DNA of 64,000 bases, from contig WLHC01000003.1 of assembly GCA_009702925.1 (NCBI GenBank), positions 30,092 to 94,091 of the forward strand, written 5' to 3'. Under the pieces are notes generated by a model, which made no database searches, had not been told where the DNA came from, and saw only the letters and a program-made list of their open reading frames with translations. This DNA is from Actinomycetota bacterium. Its GTDB lineage: Bacteria > Actinomycetota > Actinomycetes > Nanopelagicales > Nanopelagicaceae. Shown here piece by piece: positions 44,112 through 53,047 of the stretch (within the stretch, counting starts at the first letter, position 1; each line of letters starts with the position of its first letter). Position numbers and translations under genes: made by a program.

Positions 44112-44960
44112 TTATTGTATCGCTAGAGCTATGGCAAAAAGTGCAGCGAATAACAGTTGTAGCTTGCCGGTTTTACCCAGTACTGGGATCAAAGAAGCCC
44201 CTGTGGCTTTGCTTAAAACTGCTTTTGAAACTGAAAAAGTTAAAGGTGCTGCTAATAAGGTAAGAAGAGTAGCTGGAATAAATGTTGCAATAGCAGCAAT
44301 GTGGGCAAGGATTAAGAGTGAGACATATGTTCGTCGAGCCCTTTCATCCCCAAGTCGAACTGCAACTGTGCGCTTTCCAGCAACTTGATCTTTAGCTAAA
44401 TCTCTAATGTTATTGACTGTCAAAATTGCACATGAAATTGCACCCATTGGGATTGCAACTACAAAGCTCATTAAAGTTATGTTTTCGGTTTGAACATAAA
44501 AACTACCTACTGTTGCAACTAACCCAAAGAAAATAAACACCGAAACTTCGCCAAGACCTCTATAACCATATGGATTCTTTCCACCGGTGTAACCCCAGGC
44601 TGCTGCAATTGCAATTACTCCAATAGGAATCAATACAAGCGATGTGAGCAAAGAGAGCCAGAGGCCTGCAAAACTTGCAATCAAAAACGAAATGTAAGCA
44701 GCTCTCTTGACCGAACTCGCTGTAGCCAGGCCTGATGCAACTAAACGAGTTGGTCCCACTCGATCATCATCTGTCCCTTTAACACCATCGCTGTAGTCAT
44801 TTGCAAAATTAACGCCAATTTGTAGCCAAACTCCGACCATTAATGCCAGAGTTGCACGAATCCAATTGAAGTCACTACCTGCCAATGCAGATGCAACAAC
44901 GACGGGAGCAATAGCAGCAGGTAACGTACGAAGGCGTGCTCCAAGAATCCATTTACTCAC
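44112..44960 (-). CDS. menA: 1,4-dihydroxy-2-naphthoate octaprenyltransferase
   Basis: UbiA-family membrane enzyme attaching the polyprenyl tail to DHNA to form demethylmenaquinone. The prenyl-diphosphate motif NFANDYSDGVKGTDDDRVGPTRLVASG is diagnostic, followed by NNIRDLAKDQVAGKRTVAVRLG. About eight helices, 282 residues. Starts with GTG overlapping menE by 8 bp (GTGAGTAA). Confidence 0.95.
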   Translation of the reverse strand: MSKWILGARLRTLPAAIAPVVVASALAGSDFNWIRATLALMVGVWLQIGVNFANDYSDGVKGTDDDRVGPTRLVASGLATASSVKRAAYISFLIASFAGLWLSLLTSLVLIPIGVIAIAAAWGYTGGKNPYGYRGLGEVSVFIFFGLVATVGSFYVQTENITLMSFVVAIPMGAISCAILTVNNIRDLAKDQVAGKRTVAVRLGDERARRTYVSLLILAHIAAIATFIPATLLTLLAAPLTFSVSKAVLSKATGASLIPVLGKTGKLQLLFAALFAIALAIQ

Positions 44961-46020
44961 TTTTAATCCCCTTGGTTAAGGCATCGCGATCAATTTTTCC
45001 AATACCTCGCAATGGTAGCGAAGACTTGCGATGGATGCCTTTTGGTTTTGCGACAGGGCCTAAATCTTTTTCAAGGTGAAGCAAAATAGCTTCATCAGTA
45101 ATTTCACCTACAACTGCTAACTGCAAACTTTGACCCCATTGAGGATCGTTGTAAGAAAAAGCAGCAGTTTGTAATTGTGGAAATGCAACAGCAAGAGAGT
45201 TTTCAACGGCACTTAAAGAAATATTCTCACCACCTGAGACAATTACATCATCTGCACGACCAAGCACTACAAGTTTGTCGTTTATTACTTCTCCTAAATC
45301 TGACGTTTCAAACCATCCATTATCTAGATTCCATGGCTCATTTAAGTAACTAGTTGCTAAGACATTTCCTTTTAAACGAACTCTTCCGCTTTGAACATCA
45401 AACTCAACACCTGAGAGTGCTTGGCCATCGTATACACATCCACCACAAGTTTCCGTCATCCCATATGTTGTGACAATTTTTATTCCGGCCGCTTCTGCTT
45501 GTTTGCGCAATCCTGGTGATAGAGCAGCTCCACCAATTAATACCGCGTTAGCGCTCTGTAAATGCTTTAACAACTTTGCATCACCATTTAGGGCACGAAA
45601 CAGTTGAGTTGGAACAATTGCGGTGAAGTTTGAATCTGGGTAGTCGCCTTGAACATTTCGAAGATCAATTGGCGTGGATCCAAGTTCTAATGCACGCACA
45701 ATTACATTGACAGCTGCAATATGGGTAAGTGGTAGTAACAAACTCCACGTATCACCAGGTTTTGCTCCTAGAAATTGATTTGATGCTTTTGCCGAAGAAG
45801 TGATCGCATGAGCAGAGAGTGCGACCTCTTTTGCATTTCCAGTGGTTCCGGAAGTTCCAATTACGACTGCAACCTCAACTGGGGCAAAACCACTTGTGAT
45901 CTCACCAAAACCTAGAATGGGTCCATTGCCGGCGAGAGCTGATGTGATTTCTCCCGCTAATTTGGGAGTTTCCCATTCAGGGCTGACCCGGAGAATCTTT
46001 CGTTGTGACGAGTTATCCAT
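44953..46020 (-). CDS. menE: o-Succinylbenzoate-CoA ligase
   Basis: Acyl-adenylating enzyme that activates o-succinylbenzoate for MenB. P-loop-like [28 protein letters not shown], and the hinge and catalytic Lys near the end ([11 protein letters not shown]) are present. It is the short actinobacterial form (355 aa) lacking much of the N-terminal domain of larger ligases. ATG 46020 is preferred to GTG 46026, since TAGCCT would place the transcript start between them. Confidence 0.91.
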   Translation of the reverse strand: MDNSSQRKILRVSPEWETPKLAGEITSALAGNGPILGFGEITSGFAPVEVAVVIGTSGTTGNAKEVALSAHAITSSAKASNQFLGAKPGDTWSLLLPLTHIAAVNVIVRALELGSTPIDLRNVQGDYPDSNFTAIVPTQLFRALNGDAKLLKHLQSANAVLIGGAALSPGLRKQAEAAGIKIVTTYGMTETCGGCVYDGQALSGVEFDVQSGRVRLKGNVLATSYLNEPWNLDNGWFETSDLGEVINDKLVVLGRADDVIVSGGENISLSAVENSLAVAFPQLQTAAFSYNDPQWGQSLQLAVVGEITDEAILLHLEKDLGPVAKPKGIHRKSSLPLRGIGKIDRDALTKGIKSE

Positions 46021-46028
46021 TGCCACCG

Positions 46029-46035
46029 TAGGCTA
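46029..46035. promoter_or_regulatory. Shared bidirectional -10 between menE and menB
   Basis: TAGGCTA reads TAGGCT on the plus strand and TAGCCT on the minus strand, overlapping by five bases. The minus transcript would begin 2-3 nt before menE ATG 46020. The plus transcript would begin near 46041 and carry AGGGGAA ahead of menB ATG 46063. Confidence 0.45.
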
Positions 46036-46062
46036 TCGCCAGTAGTCAAAGATAGGGGAATC

Positions 46063-46941
46063 ATGAGCCGACCGATTAAGCGTGATTTTGGTGACCGCAC
46101 TATTCCTTCATGGAAAACCGGGCCTGGTGGTGAAGCCTTTACTGATATTAAATATCAAATTGGTGAGGGCATTGCAAAGATAACAATTAATCGCCCTCAC
46201 GTAAGAAATGCTTTTCGCCCAGAAACAATTATTGAGCTAAAGAGTGCATTTGATTTAGCAAGAGATAACGCATCAGTAGGTGTAATTATTTTTACTGGTG
46301 AAGGTACCGAAGCATTTTGTTCTGGCGGCGACATTAGTGTTCGTGGAGATGACGGCTATGTTGGATCAGACAGTGTTGGTCAACAGGGTTTAGGTCGACT
46401 CAATGTTTTAGATTTACAAGTTCAGATTCGTCGCACACCTAAACCGGTAATTGCAATGGTTGCTGGTTGGGCTATTGGTGGAGGACATGTATTACATGTT
46501 GTTTGCGATCTAACAATTGCAGCAGACAATGCCAAGTTTGGACAGACTGGCCCAATGGTGGGTTCATTTGATGGCGGTTATGGCTCAGGATTGCTTGCAG
46601 CAAATATTGGCCAGAAAAAAGCCCGTGAAATTTGGTTTATGACACGGCAATATGACGCACAAGAAGCATTATCGATGGGTCTTGTAAATACTGTTGTTCC
46701 ACTTGCAGAGCTTGAAAATGAAACAGTTTCTTGGTGTCGAGAGATGTTGAAAAACTCTCCGCTTGCACTTCGTTTGATTAAAGCAAGTATGAATGCAGCA
46801 GATGATGGTCTGGCTGGGATTCAACAACTTGCAGGTGATGCAACTCTTCTTTTCTATTTAAGCGAAGAGGGTCAAGAAGGTCGAGATGCATACAAAGAAA
46901 AGCGAGCACCAGATTTCGGGAAATTCCCTAAGCGTCCTTAA
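46063..46941 (+). CDS. menB: 1,4-Dihydroxy-2-naphthoyl-CoA synthase
   Basis: Crotonase-fold enzyme closing the naphthoquinone ring. The MenB hallmarks are [45 protein letters not shown] and [21 protein letters not shown]. Length 292 is typical. AGGGGAA stands 6 nt before the ATG. It starts the plus-strand run menB-menC-menD, divergent from menE-menA. Confidence 0.96.
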   Translation: MSRPIKRDFGDRTIPSWKTGPGGEAFTDIKYQIGEGIAKITINRPHVRNAFRPETIIELKSAFDLARDNASVGVIIFTGEGTEAFCSGGDISVRGDDGYVGSDSVGQQGLGRLNVLDLQVQIRRTPKPVIAMVAGWAIGGGHVLHVVCDLTIAADNAKFGQTGPMVGSFDGGYGSGLLAANIGQKKAREIWFMTRQYDAQEALSMGLVNTVVPLAELENETVSWCREMLKNSPLALRLIKASMNAADDGLAGIQQLAGDATLLFYLSEEGQEGRDAYKEKRAPDFGKFPKRP

Positions 46942-46944
46942 TCC

Positions 46945-47871
46945 ATGGATCAATCACTTTTAGATTCCTTGCGTGTTGTAGCACTTCCTACAAAAACAAA
47001 TTTTCGCGGAATCAATCTACGTGAAGTTGCATTATTTAAAGGTGAATATGGTTGGGCAGAATTTTCTCCATTTTTAGAGTACAAAGATGCAGAGTGTGCT
47101 CCTTGGCTTGCCTGCGCAATTGAAGCAGCTACACAACCAAGACCACATTTGTTTCGCAGTAATGTGAAAGTAAATGGAACTATTCCAGCACTAAATGGTG
47201 CTGCAGAGATCACAAAAATTGTGGAGTTATTTCCTGGTGTTAGTAGCTTTAAAATAAAAGTGGGCGAAAATTTAGAGCTGGATTTGGCTCGTATTCAACA
47301 AGTTCGATCTCTTCGCCCCGATAGTGCAATCAGAGTCGATGTAAATGGGGCATGGAGCGTTGATGAAGCAACATCTTTTCTTCAATCTGCTGGAGAAATT
47401 GAATACATTGAGCAACCCTGTGCAACTGTTGAAGAGTTACGAGAATTAAAAAAACGCACAGATGTAAAAATTGTCGGTGATGAAATCTTAAGAAAAGCTG
47501 TCGATCCTTTTGCACTGGACTTAAATGGTGCAGTTGATATTCTCATGTTAAAAGTGCAACCACTTGGGGGAATCAATAGAACACACGCTCTAATCAATCA
47601 CCATAAACTGCCGGTGGTTGTTTCCAGCGCTTTAGAATCTGCCATTGGAATCGATTACGGCTTAGTTTTAGCTGGGTCAATCGAAAAGCTTGAATATGGA
47701 TGTGGACTTGCAACGGGATTTCTACTATCCCAAGATGTAGCGCACTTGCCAATTAAAGATGGCCAAATGGCAATATCTTCACCCGAGCCAGATTTTGCTG
47801 GCTTGGAAGTGTCTGCAGAGCGCTTTGAATGGTGGAAGAATCGCATTATGAGAACGGCTGAACTTTTATGA
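46945..47871 (+). CDS. menC: o-Succinylbenzoate synthase
   Basis: Enolase-superfamily dehydratase forming o-succinylbenzoate. Visible active-site elements: the Lys pair region FKIKVG, metal ligands in RVDVNGAW, YIEQPC and IVGDEIL, and the later Lys in LMLKVQPLGG. Length 308 with no insertions. It lies 3 bp after menB and overlaps menD by ATGA. Confidence 0.94.
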   Translation: MDQSLLDSLRVVALPTKTNFRGINLREVALFKGEYGWAEFSPFLEYKDAECAPWLACAIEAATQPRPHLFRSNVKVNGTIPALNGAAEITKIVELFPGVSSFKIKVGENLELDLARIQQVRSLRPDSAIRVDVNGAWSVDEATSFLQSAGEIEYIEQPCATVEELRELKKRTDVKIVGDEILRKAVDPFALDLNGAVDILMLKVQPLGGINRTHALINHHKLPVVVSSALESAIGIDYGLVLAGSIEKLEYGCGLATGFLLSQDVAHLPIKDGQMAISSPEPDFAGLEVSAERFEWWKNRIMRTAELL

Positions 47872-49445
47872 TCAACAACTCTACTTCTTTAGCGCGAGTT
47901 ATTGTTCGCCAAATTATTGAATCAGGAGTAACCGATGTAGTTATCTCTCCTGGTTCTCGTAATGCGCCTTTATCTCTCGCATTTTTTGCAGCAGCACAAG
48001 AAAAATTAATTACTATCCATGTACGTATTGATGAGCGAACTGCGGCTTACTTTGCACTTGGCTTAATCAAATCTTCTGGTCGCGCAGTTCCGATTGTCTG
48101 CACAAGTGGAACTGCGGTGGCAAATTACCACCCGGCGGTTTTAGAAGCTCATCACACTAACTTGCCACTTCTAATCTTGACTGCCGATCGTCCGGCAATG
48201 CTGCGTAAAACAGGTACAAACCAAACCACGGAGCAGGCCCGAATCTTTGGCAAATCTGTTCGCTATTTTGCCGATGTCGATGGACCCGTATTTCCAATGG
48301 AGTTACCTCTTGATAGCTTGCGTTCTGGTCCTGTTCATTTAAATCTTCAATTCGATGAACCGCTATTACCAGATTCTGATTGGGATTGGTTAAAAGAGAT
48401 AAAACTTAATCCACAACCAGAAAAAAATGGAAAAAAAGCTGGAACTCTTCGATTAGTTGGCGCACGAGGCGTAGTAGTTATCGGACATGACCGAGGTGGC
48501 TTAAACGTTGAAGAGATTTCAAAGTTTACTAAGGCAATTGGTTGGCCAGTAATTGCTGAAGATCCATTGTCATTTCCAGATGCAATTGCACACGCATCAA
48601 TCTTTTTAGCCACGCAAGAGATAAGAAGCACGTTAATTCCTCAATCTGTTTTGGTAATCGGCCGCACAACTTTGTCGCGTTCAATCAATGCTTTTGTTAA
48701 GTTAAGTCCAATTACCTATGTTGTGGACCAACGTATTGCAACAGTTGATAGTGAAAGAGCTGCTGATCGATTATTTACTCAACTGCCAGAACTTCAGGGG
48801 GTAGTTCACTCTGAAGAATGGATGGCAAAGTGGAACAAAGTTGCAGAAAGAGCTCATAAATTAATTGAGTCCTTAGAAGGCTGGAATGAAGCAGTCATAG
48901 CAAGAACTATTGCAGCAGAGATTGCAGACGATACTGCATTATTTATTTCATCTTCTAGACCAATAAGAGACTTTGAGGCATTTGCAAACCCACGAAATGG
49001 TATTACAACATATGCAAATCGAGGCCTGGCTGGAATCGATGGAAACATTTCCACGGCACTTGGAATAGCCTTTAATCACAAATCCACAATTGCAGTTCTT
49101 GGAGACCTCTCATTTCTGCATGATTTAACTGGGTTTATAAACAATGAAAATATTAACTGTCGATTCATTGTCATTGACAATGATGGAGGTGGGATTTTTT
49201 CAACTCTGCCTCAACGAGGATCAATAGGCTTTGAAACACTCTTTGGCACTCCACATGGATTAAATCTTGCTTCAATCGCACAATCTTTAGGAATTGCTGC
49301 AGTTCAGATTAGTTCTTTAGAAGAGTTGATTAGCCAGGTAAAAGCTCCGATTAAAGGAGTTTCAATTGTCGTTTGTGATGTACCAAGCCGTGAAGTAAAC
49401 GCTGACAATTTAAAGGCAATTCTAGATTCGCTGTCAAAAAGCTAG
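47868..49445 (+). CDS. menD: SEPHCHC synthase (thiamine-diphosphate enzyme MenD)
   Basis: Condenses isochorismate with 2-oxoglutarate. N-terminal ThDP-activating Glu in HVRIDERTAAYFALG, VCTSGTAVANYHPAVLEA substrate segment, and the C-terminal ThDP/metal motif GDLSFLHDLTGF...VIDNDGGGIFS. Length 525 is normal. It overlaps menC by ATGA. Its TAG stop shares the palindrome CTAG with the stop of the convergent isochorismate synthase gene. Confidence 0.95.
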   Translation: MINNSTSLARVIVRQIIESGVTDVVISPGSRNAPLSLAFFAAAQEKLITIHVRIDERTAAYFALGLIKSSGRAVPIVCTSGTAVANYHPAVLEAHHTNLPLLILTADRPAMLRKTGTNQTTEQARIFGKSVRYFADVDGPVFPMELPLDSLRSGPVHLNLQFDEPLLPDSDWDWLKEIKLNPQPEKNGKKAGTLRLVGARGVVVIGHDRGGLNVEEISKFTKAIGWPVIAEDPLSFPDAIAHASIFLATQEIRSTLIPQSVLVIGRTTLSRSINAFVKLSPITYVVDQRIATVDSERAADRLFTQLPELQGVVHSEEWMAKWNKVAERAHKLIESLEGWNEAVIARTIAAEIADDTALFISSSRPIRDFEAFANPRNGITTYANRGLAGIDGNISTALGIAFNHKSTIAVLGDLSFLHDLTGFINNENINCRFIVIDNDGGGIFSTLPQRGSIGFETLFGTPHGLNLASIAQSLGIAAVQISSLEELISQVKAPIKGVSIVVCDVPSREVNADNLKAILDSLSKS

Positions 49446-50692
49446 GAAGAGGAATCCAATAGCGCACTGCGCATAGGAGCGAACTTGGCTTTGGTTTCTG
49501 CAAGTTCAACTTCAGGATCTGATTCTTCGACAATTCCACATCCTGCAAAAATTCGAATTGTATTTCCCTTAATTTCTCCACCACGTAATGCAATACCAAG
49601 TTCGCCATCACCTGCAGCATCTGTCCAGCCAATTGGTCCGGCATAACGCCCCCGGGACATTCCTTCTATCTCAGTAATCAACTCTGCAGCGGCAGGTCGT
49701 GGAGTGCCGCAAACTGCTGCGGAAGGATGAAGTTGTTCAAGAATTGTAAATGCATCTACGTGTGCCAAAGTTTCTGCAATTGCACCTGTTACATCGGTTG
49801 CAAGGTGCATGACATTTGCAAGGTGAAGAACGAAGGGAGAATCTGGAACATTTATTGATGTACAAAATGGTTCAATGGCATCAGCAACTGAGCGAACCGC
49901 ATATTCATGTTCAGCTAAATCTTTTGAAGAACGTGCCAATGAAGCCGCTGATGCCAAATCCTTTGAGTCGTCTCCGGTTTTACTAATTGTTCCTGCCAAT
50001 ACTCTGGAAGTTAACATTCCCCGAGACAGACGAAGGAGTAGCTCTGGTGTGGCACCAACAAATCCATCTACACAATACGTCCAGGTAGTTGGATATTCAG
50101 AGGCAAGTTTAAGCAAAATTGGGCGGGGATCAATATCTTTCTCGGATCTAAATGTTAAATCACGAGCCAATACAACTTTAGCAAGTGAGCCTTCCTTAAT
50201 CCGGCCTACAGCTGTTGAAACCTTTTCTTTCCATTCAGATTCGGATTTAGATTCAGAATCAGTTTTATTACTCCATTGCATCTGAGCATTTTGTACAAAG
50301 TCAGGAGATGAGTTAAGAATTGGTTGTTGTTCCGAGCCAATCCATGTAATCCAACTTTTATCCTTCTTACTGCCAACAACAATGTTTGGAATTACCAAAA
50401 CTGATTCATCGTTTGGAGAAAAAGAAAATGATGCAAATAGAACTGGACCGGTACCACTTCCGTGTACAGAGTTTGTAACCACAAAATTTTCTAACTGTTT
50501 TTCCCACCATGCACGTGCTTCTGCAAACCTATTGGGACCTGTGACGGTTTTTGTTGCGTAAACTCCCCAGCCAACTAAACCTTCTCCACCTCGAACCCAA
50601 GCAAGTGGGTTGGAGTCTGGAAGTATTTCTAACAGCGGCAAGTGATCGCCAAGTCGAACAGTGGTGATTGGGGATAGCTCTTTATTCGACAT
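49442..50692 (-). CDS. menF: Isochorismate synthase
   Basis: Chorismate-utilising enzyme starting menaquinone synthesis. The C-terminal chorismate-binding domain contains LAEHEYAVRSVADAIEPF, the LHPSAAVCGTPRPAA signature and SRGRYAGPIGW. Length 416 fits MenF/EntC. With no siderophore genes in view and menD directly beside it, the menaquinone role is most likely. It is divergent from menG. Confidence 0.92.
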   Translation of the reverse strand: MSNKELSPITTVRLGDHLPLLEILPDSNPLAWVRGGEGLVGWGVYATKTVTGPNRFAEARAWWEKQLENFVVTNSVHGSGTGPVLFASFSFSPNDESVLVIPNIVVGSKKDKSWITWIGSEQQPILNSSPDFVQNAQMQWSNKTDSESKSESEWKEKVSTAVGRIKEGSLAKVVLARDLTFRSEKDIDPRPILLKLASEYPTTWTYCVDGFVGATPELLLRLSRGMLTSRVLAGTISKTGDDSKDLASAASLARSSKDLAEHEYAVRSVADAIEPFCTSINVPDSPFVLHLANVMHLATDVTGAIAETLAHVDAFTILEQLHPSAAVCGTPRPAAAELITEIEGMSRGRYAGPIGWTDAAGDGELGIALRGGEIKGNTIRIFAGCGIVEESDPEVELAETKAKFAPMRSALLDSSS

Positions 50693-50755
50693 CTAGATCC
50701 CAACCTTTCCACCCTTGAAGTTGTAGATGAGCCTACTTCAAGAGAGAATGTCACC

Positions 50756-51448
50756 ATGTCCCGCGCCAATTTGAACAAAGACCCCGATGAAGTTGCGGCG
50801 ATGTTTGATGGGGTGGCAAAACGCTATGACCTCGTAAACGATCTTTTGAGTCTGGGCCGAACAAAGGCCTGGCGCAAAGCCACAACTGCGATTATTGCCC
50901 CGAAGCCTGGAATGCAGATTCTGGATTTAGCCGCTGGACCTGGATCATCTTCCGAACCACTTTACAAAGCCGGCGCAACCGTCTTTGCCACAGATTTCAG
51001 CGAAGGGATGTTGGCTCAAGGCCGCAAAGCTCGCCCATATTTGAATTTTTCAAAGGCCGATGCCCTCAACCTGCCATTTGAGGACAATCGTTTTGATGTT
51101 GTAACAATCTCTTACGGGCTTCGAAACACTGTTAAGTATGAAAAGGCTTTGGCCGAGGCGCTTCGAGTAACCAAAACCGGGGGCAGAATCGTTATTGCAG
51201 AGTTCAGTCATCCTACAAACCGAATTTTTCGCACCATATATACCAAGTACCTCATGAGGCTATTGCCCGCGATCGCGAAAAAAACCGCTTCAAATCCTGA
51301 TGCCTATGTCTATCTGGCCGAATCAATTAGGGCATGGCCCGATCAGGCAGCCTTGGCAAAGAGCCTAAAGGGAGCTGGCTGGAGCAATGTGAGCTGGAAA
51401 AACCTGACTTTTGGGGTTGTTGCAGTTCACAGCGCTTCGAAGGGTTAG
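50756..51448 (+). CDS. menG: Demethylmenaquinone methyltransferase
   Basis: SAM-dependent methylation of demethylmenaquinone, final step of the pathway. Motif VAKRYDLVNDLLSLGRTKAWR, SAM loop ILDLAAGPGSSS, and FEDNRFDVVTISYGLRNT are the UbiE/MenG signatures. Length 230. By eye its GC content is somewhat above that of neighbouring genes. GAGAAT-N6-ATG is a weaker form of the local leaderless promoter. It is followed 40 bp later by nuoA. Confidence 0.95.
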   Translation: MSRANLNKDPDEVAAMFDGVAKRYDLVNDLLSLGRTKAWRKATTAIIAPKPGMQILDLAAGPGSSSEPLYKAGATVFATDFSEGMLAQGRKARPYLNFSKADALNLPFEDNRFDVVTISYGLRNTVKYEKALAEALRVTKTGGRIVIAEFSHPTNRIFRTIYTKYLMRLLPAIAKKTASNPDAYVYLAESIRAWPDQAALAKSLKGAGWSNVSWKNLTFGVVAVHSASKG

Positions 51449-51475
51449 CGGTCATGAACTACCTCTTTTCCACCT

Positions 51476-51481
51476 TAGAAT
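51476..51481 (+). promoter_or_regulatory. Leaderless promoter of the nuo operon
   Basis: TAGAAT is 7 nt upstream of GTG 51489, the preferred nuoA start. It gives complex I its own promoter independent of menG read-through. Confidence 0.5.
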
Positions 51482-51488
51482 TTCGTCT

Positions 51489-51860
51489 GTGATTTCCACA
51501 GCCAATCCATATATTCCCATCCTGGTGATAGCGGCCATTGGGTTTGGCTTTGCTGCATTTTCCGTTGTTGCCGGAGCGCTCGCAGGTCCAGCACGCTACA
51601 ACCGGGCAAAGCTAGATGCATATGAATGTGGAATCGAACCTTCACCTCAAGCAGCGGAAGGCGGACGCTTTCCTGTCAAGTATTTTCTTACCGCAATGCT
51701 TTTCATAATTTTTGATATTGAAATTGTTTTCTTATATCCATGGGCCGTCACTTTTGACACTCTTGGAGTTTTTGGATTAGTTGAAATGGTCATCTTTATT
51801 GCCACAGTCTTTGTTGCATATGCATATGTTTGGCGACGCGGTGGATTGGAATGGGACTAA
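51489..51860 (+). CDS. nuoA: NADH-quinone oxidoreductase subunit A
   Basis: Small membrane subunit of complex I, three helices. The loop YNRAKLDAYECGIEPSPQAAEGGRFPVKYFL with its conserved Cys is diagnostic. GTG 51489 (123 aa) is preferred to the tracked 51411 start: it matches the family N-terminus, follows TAGAAT by 7 nt, and avoids overlap with menG. First of the nuo operon. Confidence 0.93.
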   Translation: MISTANPYIPILVIAAIGFGFAAFSVVAGALAGPARYNRAKLDAYECGIEPSPQAAEGGRFPVKYFLTAMLFIIFDIEIVFLYPWAVTFDTLGVFGLVEMVIFIATVFVAYAYVWRRGGLEWD

Positions 51861-51863
51861 AAA

Positions 51864-52421
51864 ATGGGTCTTGAAGAGAAAATTCCAAGTGGATTTGTTT
51901 TAACAACAGTTGAAAAACTTGCAGGTTACATGCGTAAAAACTCACTGTGGCCAGCAACATTTGGTCTTGCATGCTGCGCTATTGAAATGATGGCTGTTGG
52001 TTCTGCAGCTAAATATGACATTGCTCGTTTTGGTGGAGAGGTTTTCAGAGCATCCCCTCGACAAGCAGATTTAATGATCGTTGCAGGTCGAGTTTCAAAT
52101 AAAATGGCACCAGTACTTCGTCAAATTTATGATCAAATGTCTGCACCTAAATGGGTAATTGCTATGGGTGCTTGTGCTTCATCTGGTGGAATGTTTAATA
52201 ACTACGCAATTGTTCAAGGCGTCGACCATGTTGTTCCTGTCGATATCTACTTACCAGGGTGCCCACCACGTCCAGAAATGTTGCTTGATGCAATTTTGAA
52301 ACTTCACGAACAGATCAACAATGAAAAAATTGGTCCAAATCGCGCACAAATTATTAAAGAAGTTGAACTTGCTGCAATGAATGCAAAGCCGACTCATCAG
52401 ATGAAGGGTCTACTTGCATAA
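51864..52421 (+). CDS. nuoB: NADH-quinone oxidoreductase subunit B
   Basis: Peripheral-arm subunit carrying the terminal 4Fe-4S cluster N2, which reduces menaquinone. Cluster ligands: the tandem Cys pair in [10 protein letters not shown], then MGACASSGG and [10 protein letters not shown]. Length 185. Starts 3 bp after nuoA and overlaps nuoC at TAATG. Confidence 0.97.
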   Translation: MGLEEKIPSGFVLTTVEKLAGYMRKNSLWPATFGLACCAIEMMAVGSAAKYDIARFGGEVFRASPRQADLMIVAGRVSNKMAPVLRQIYDQMSAPKWVIAMGACASSGGMFNNYAIVQGVDHVVPVDIYLPGCPPRPEMLLDAILKLHEQINNEKIGPNRAQIIKEVELAAMNAKPTHQMKGLLA

Positions 52422-53047
52422 TGAGTGATGGCATGTTTGGACCAAAAGGAACTGGTGATACTTCCGGCTATGGTGGTTTGGTAGCAAAAGCAGCTAAAGC
52501 TGGCTCTTCTGAGCGCCCTTATGGTGGTTATTTTGATGAAGTCACAGACAACTTAGAACGTGCTTACCCAGAGTTCTCTGATTCAATCGAAAGAGTAGTT
52601 ATTGACCGTGGGGAACTGACTCTTCATGTGAAGTCCGAAAAACTTATTGAAGTAGCTTTTATTTTGCGTGATGTACTTAAGTTTGAAATGTGTATGGGAG
52701 TAAGTGGTATTCACTATCCAGAACAATCTGGACGCGAACTACATGCTGTTTATCCATTGCTCTCAATGACAAAGAATCAAAGAATTCGCTTAGAAGTTTC
52801 TGTTGCAGATTCACATCCACACATTCCATCAGTTGTTGAAGTGTGGGCTGGCAATAACTGGCATGAACGTGAAGCCTTTGACATGTTTGGAATTATTTTT
52901 GATGGCCATCCTGGTCTAACTAGAATCCTTATGCCAGATGACTGGAAAGGTCATCCGCAGCGCAAAGATTATGCACTCGGTGGAATTCCAGTTGAATATA
53001 AAGGTGCAACAACTCCTCCTCCGAGTGATCGAAGGAGTTACAAGTGA
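52421..53047 (+). CDS. nuoC: NADH-quinone oxidoreductase subunit C
   Basis: 30-kDa-type peripheral subunit. The conserved [12 protein letters not shown]-like segment appears as [28 protein letters not shown], followed by [12 protein letters not shown]. Length 208. TAATG overlap with nuoB and GTGA overlap with nuoD. It has an extra Gly-rich N-terminus (about 30 residues) common in Actinobacteria. Confidence 0.95.
   Translation: MSDGMFGPKGTGDTSGYGGLVAKAAKAGSSERPYGGYFDEVTDNLERAYPEFSDSIERVVIDRGELTLHVKSEKLIEVAFILRDVLKFEMCMGVSGIHYPEQSGRELHAVYPLLSMTKNQRIRLEVSVADSHPHIPSVVEVWAGNNWHEREAFDMFGIIFDGHPGLTRILMPDDWKGHPQRKDYALGGIPVEYKGATTPPPSDRRSYK

Noticed and set aside
49875-50285. 136-residue plus-strand ORF inside menF
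   Set aside because: Shadow of the chorismate-binding domain; no upstream signals or family match.
50756-51448. Horizontal transfer of menG
   Set aside because: Its GC content looks somewhat higher than its neighbours by eye, but it sits in its expected place after the men genes and codes for the expected family, so composition alone is not convincing.
51411-51488. Upstream start of nuoA given in the ORF track
   Set aside because: It overlaps menG, gives 26 residues unlike NuoA, and precedes the TAGAAT promoter located before GTG 51489.
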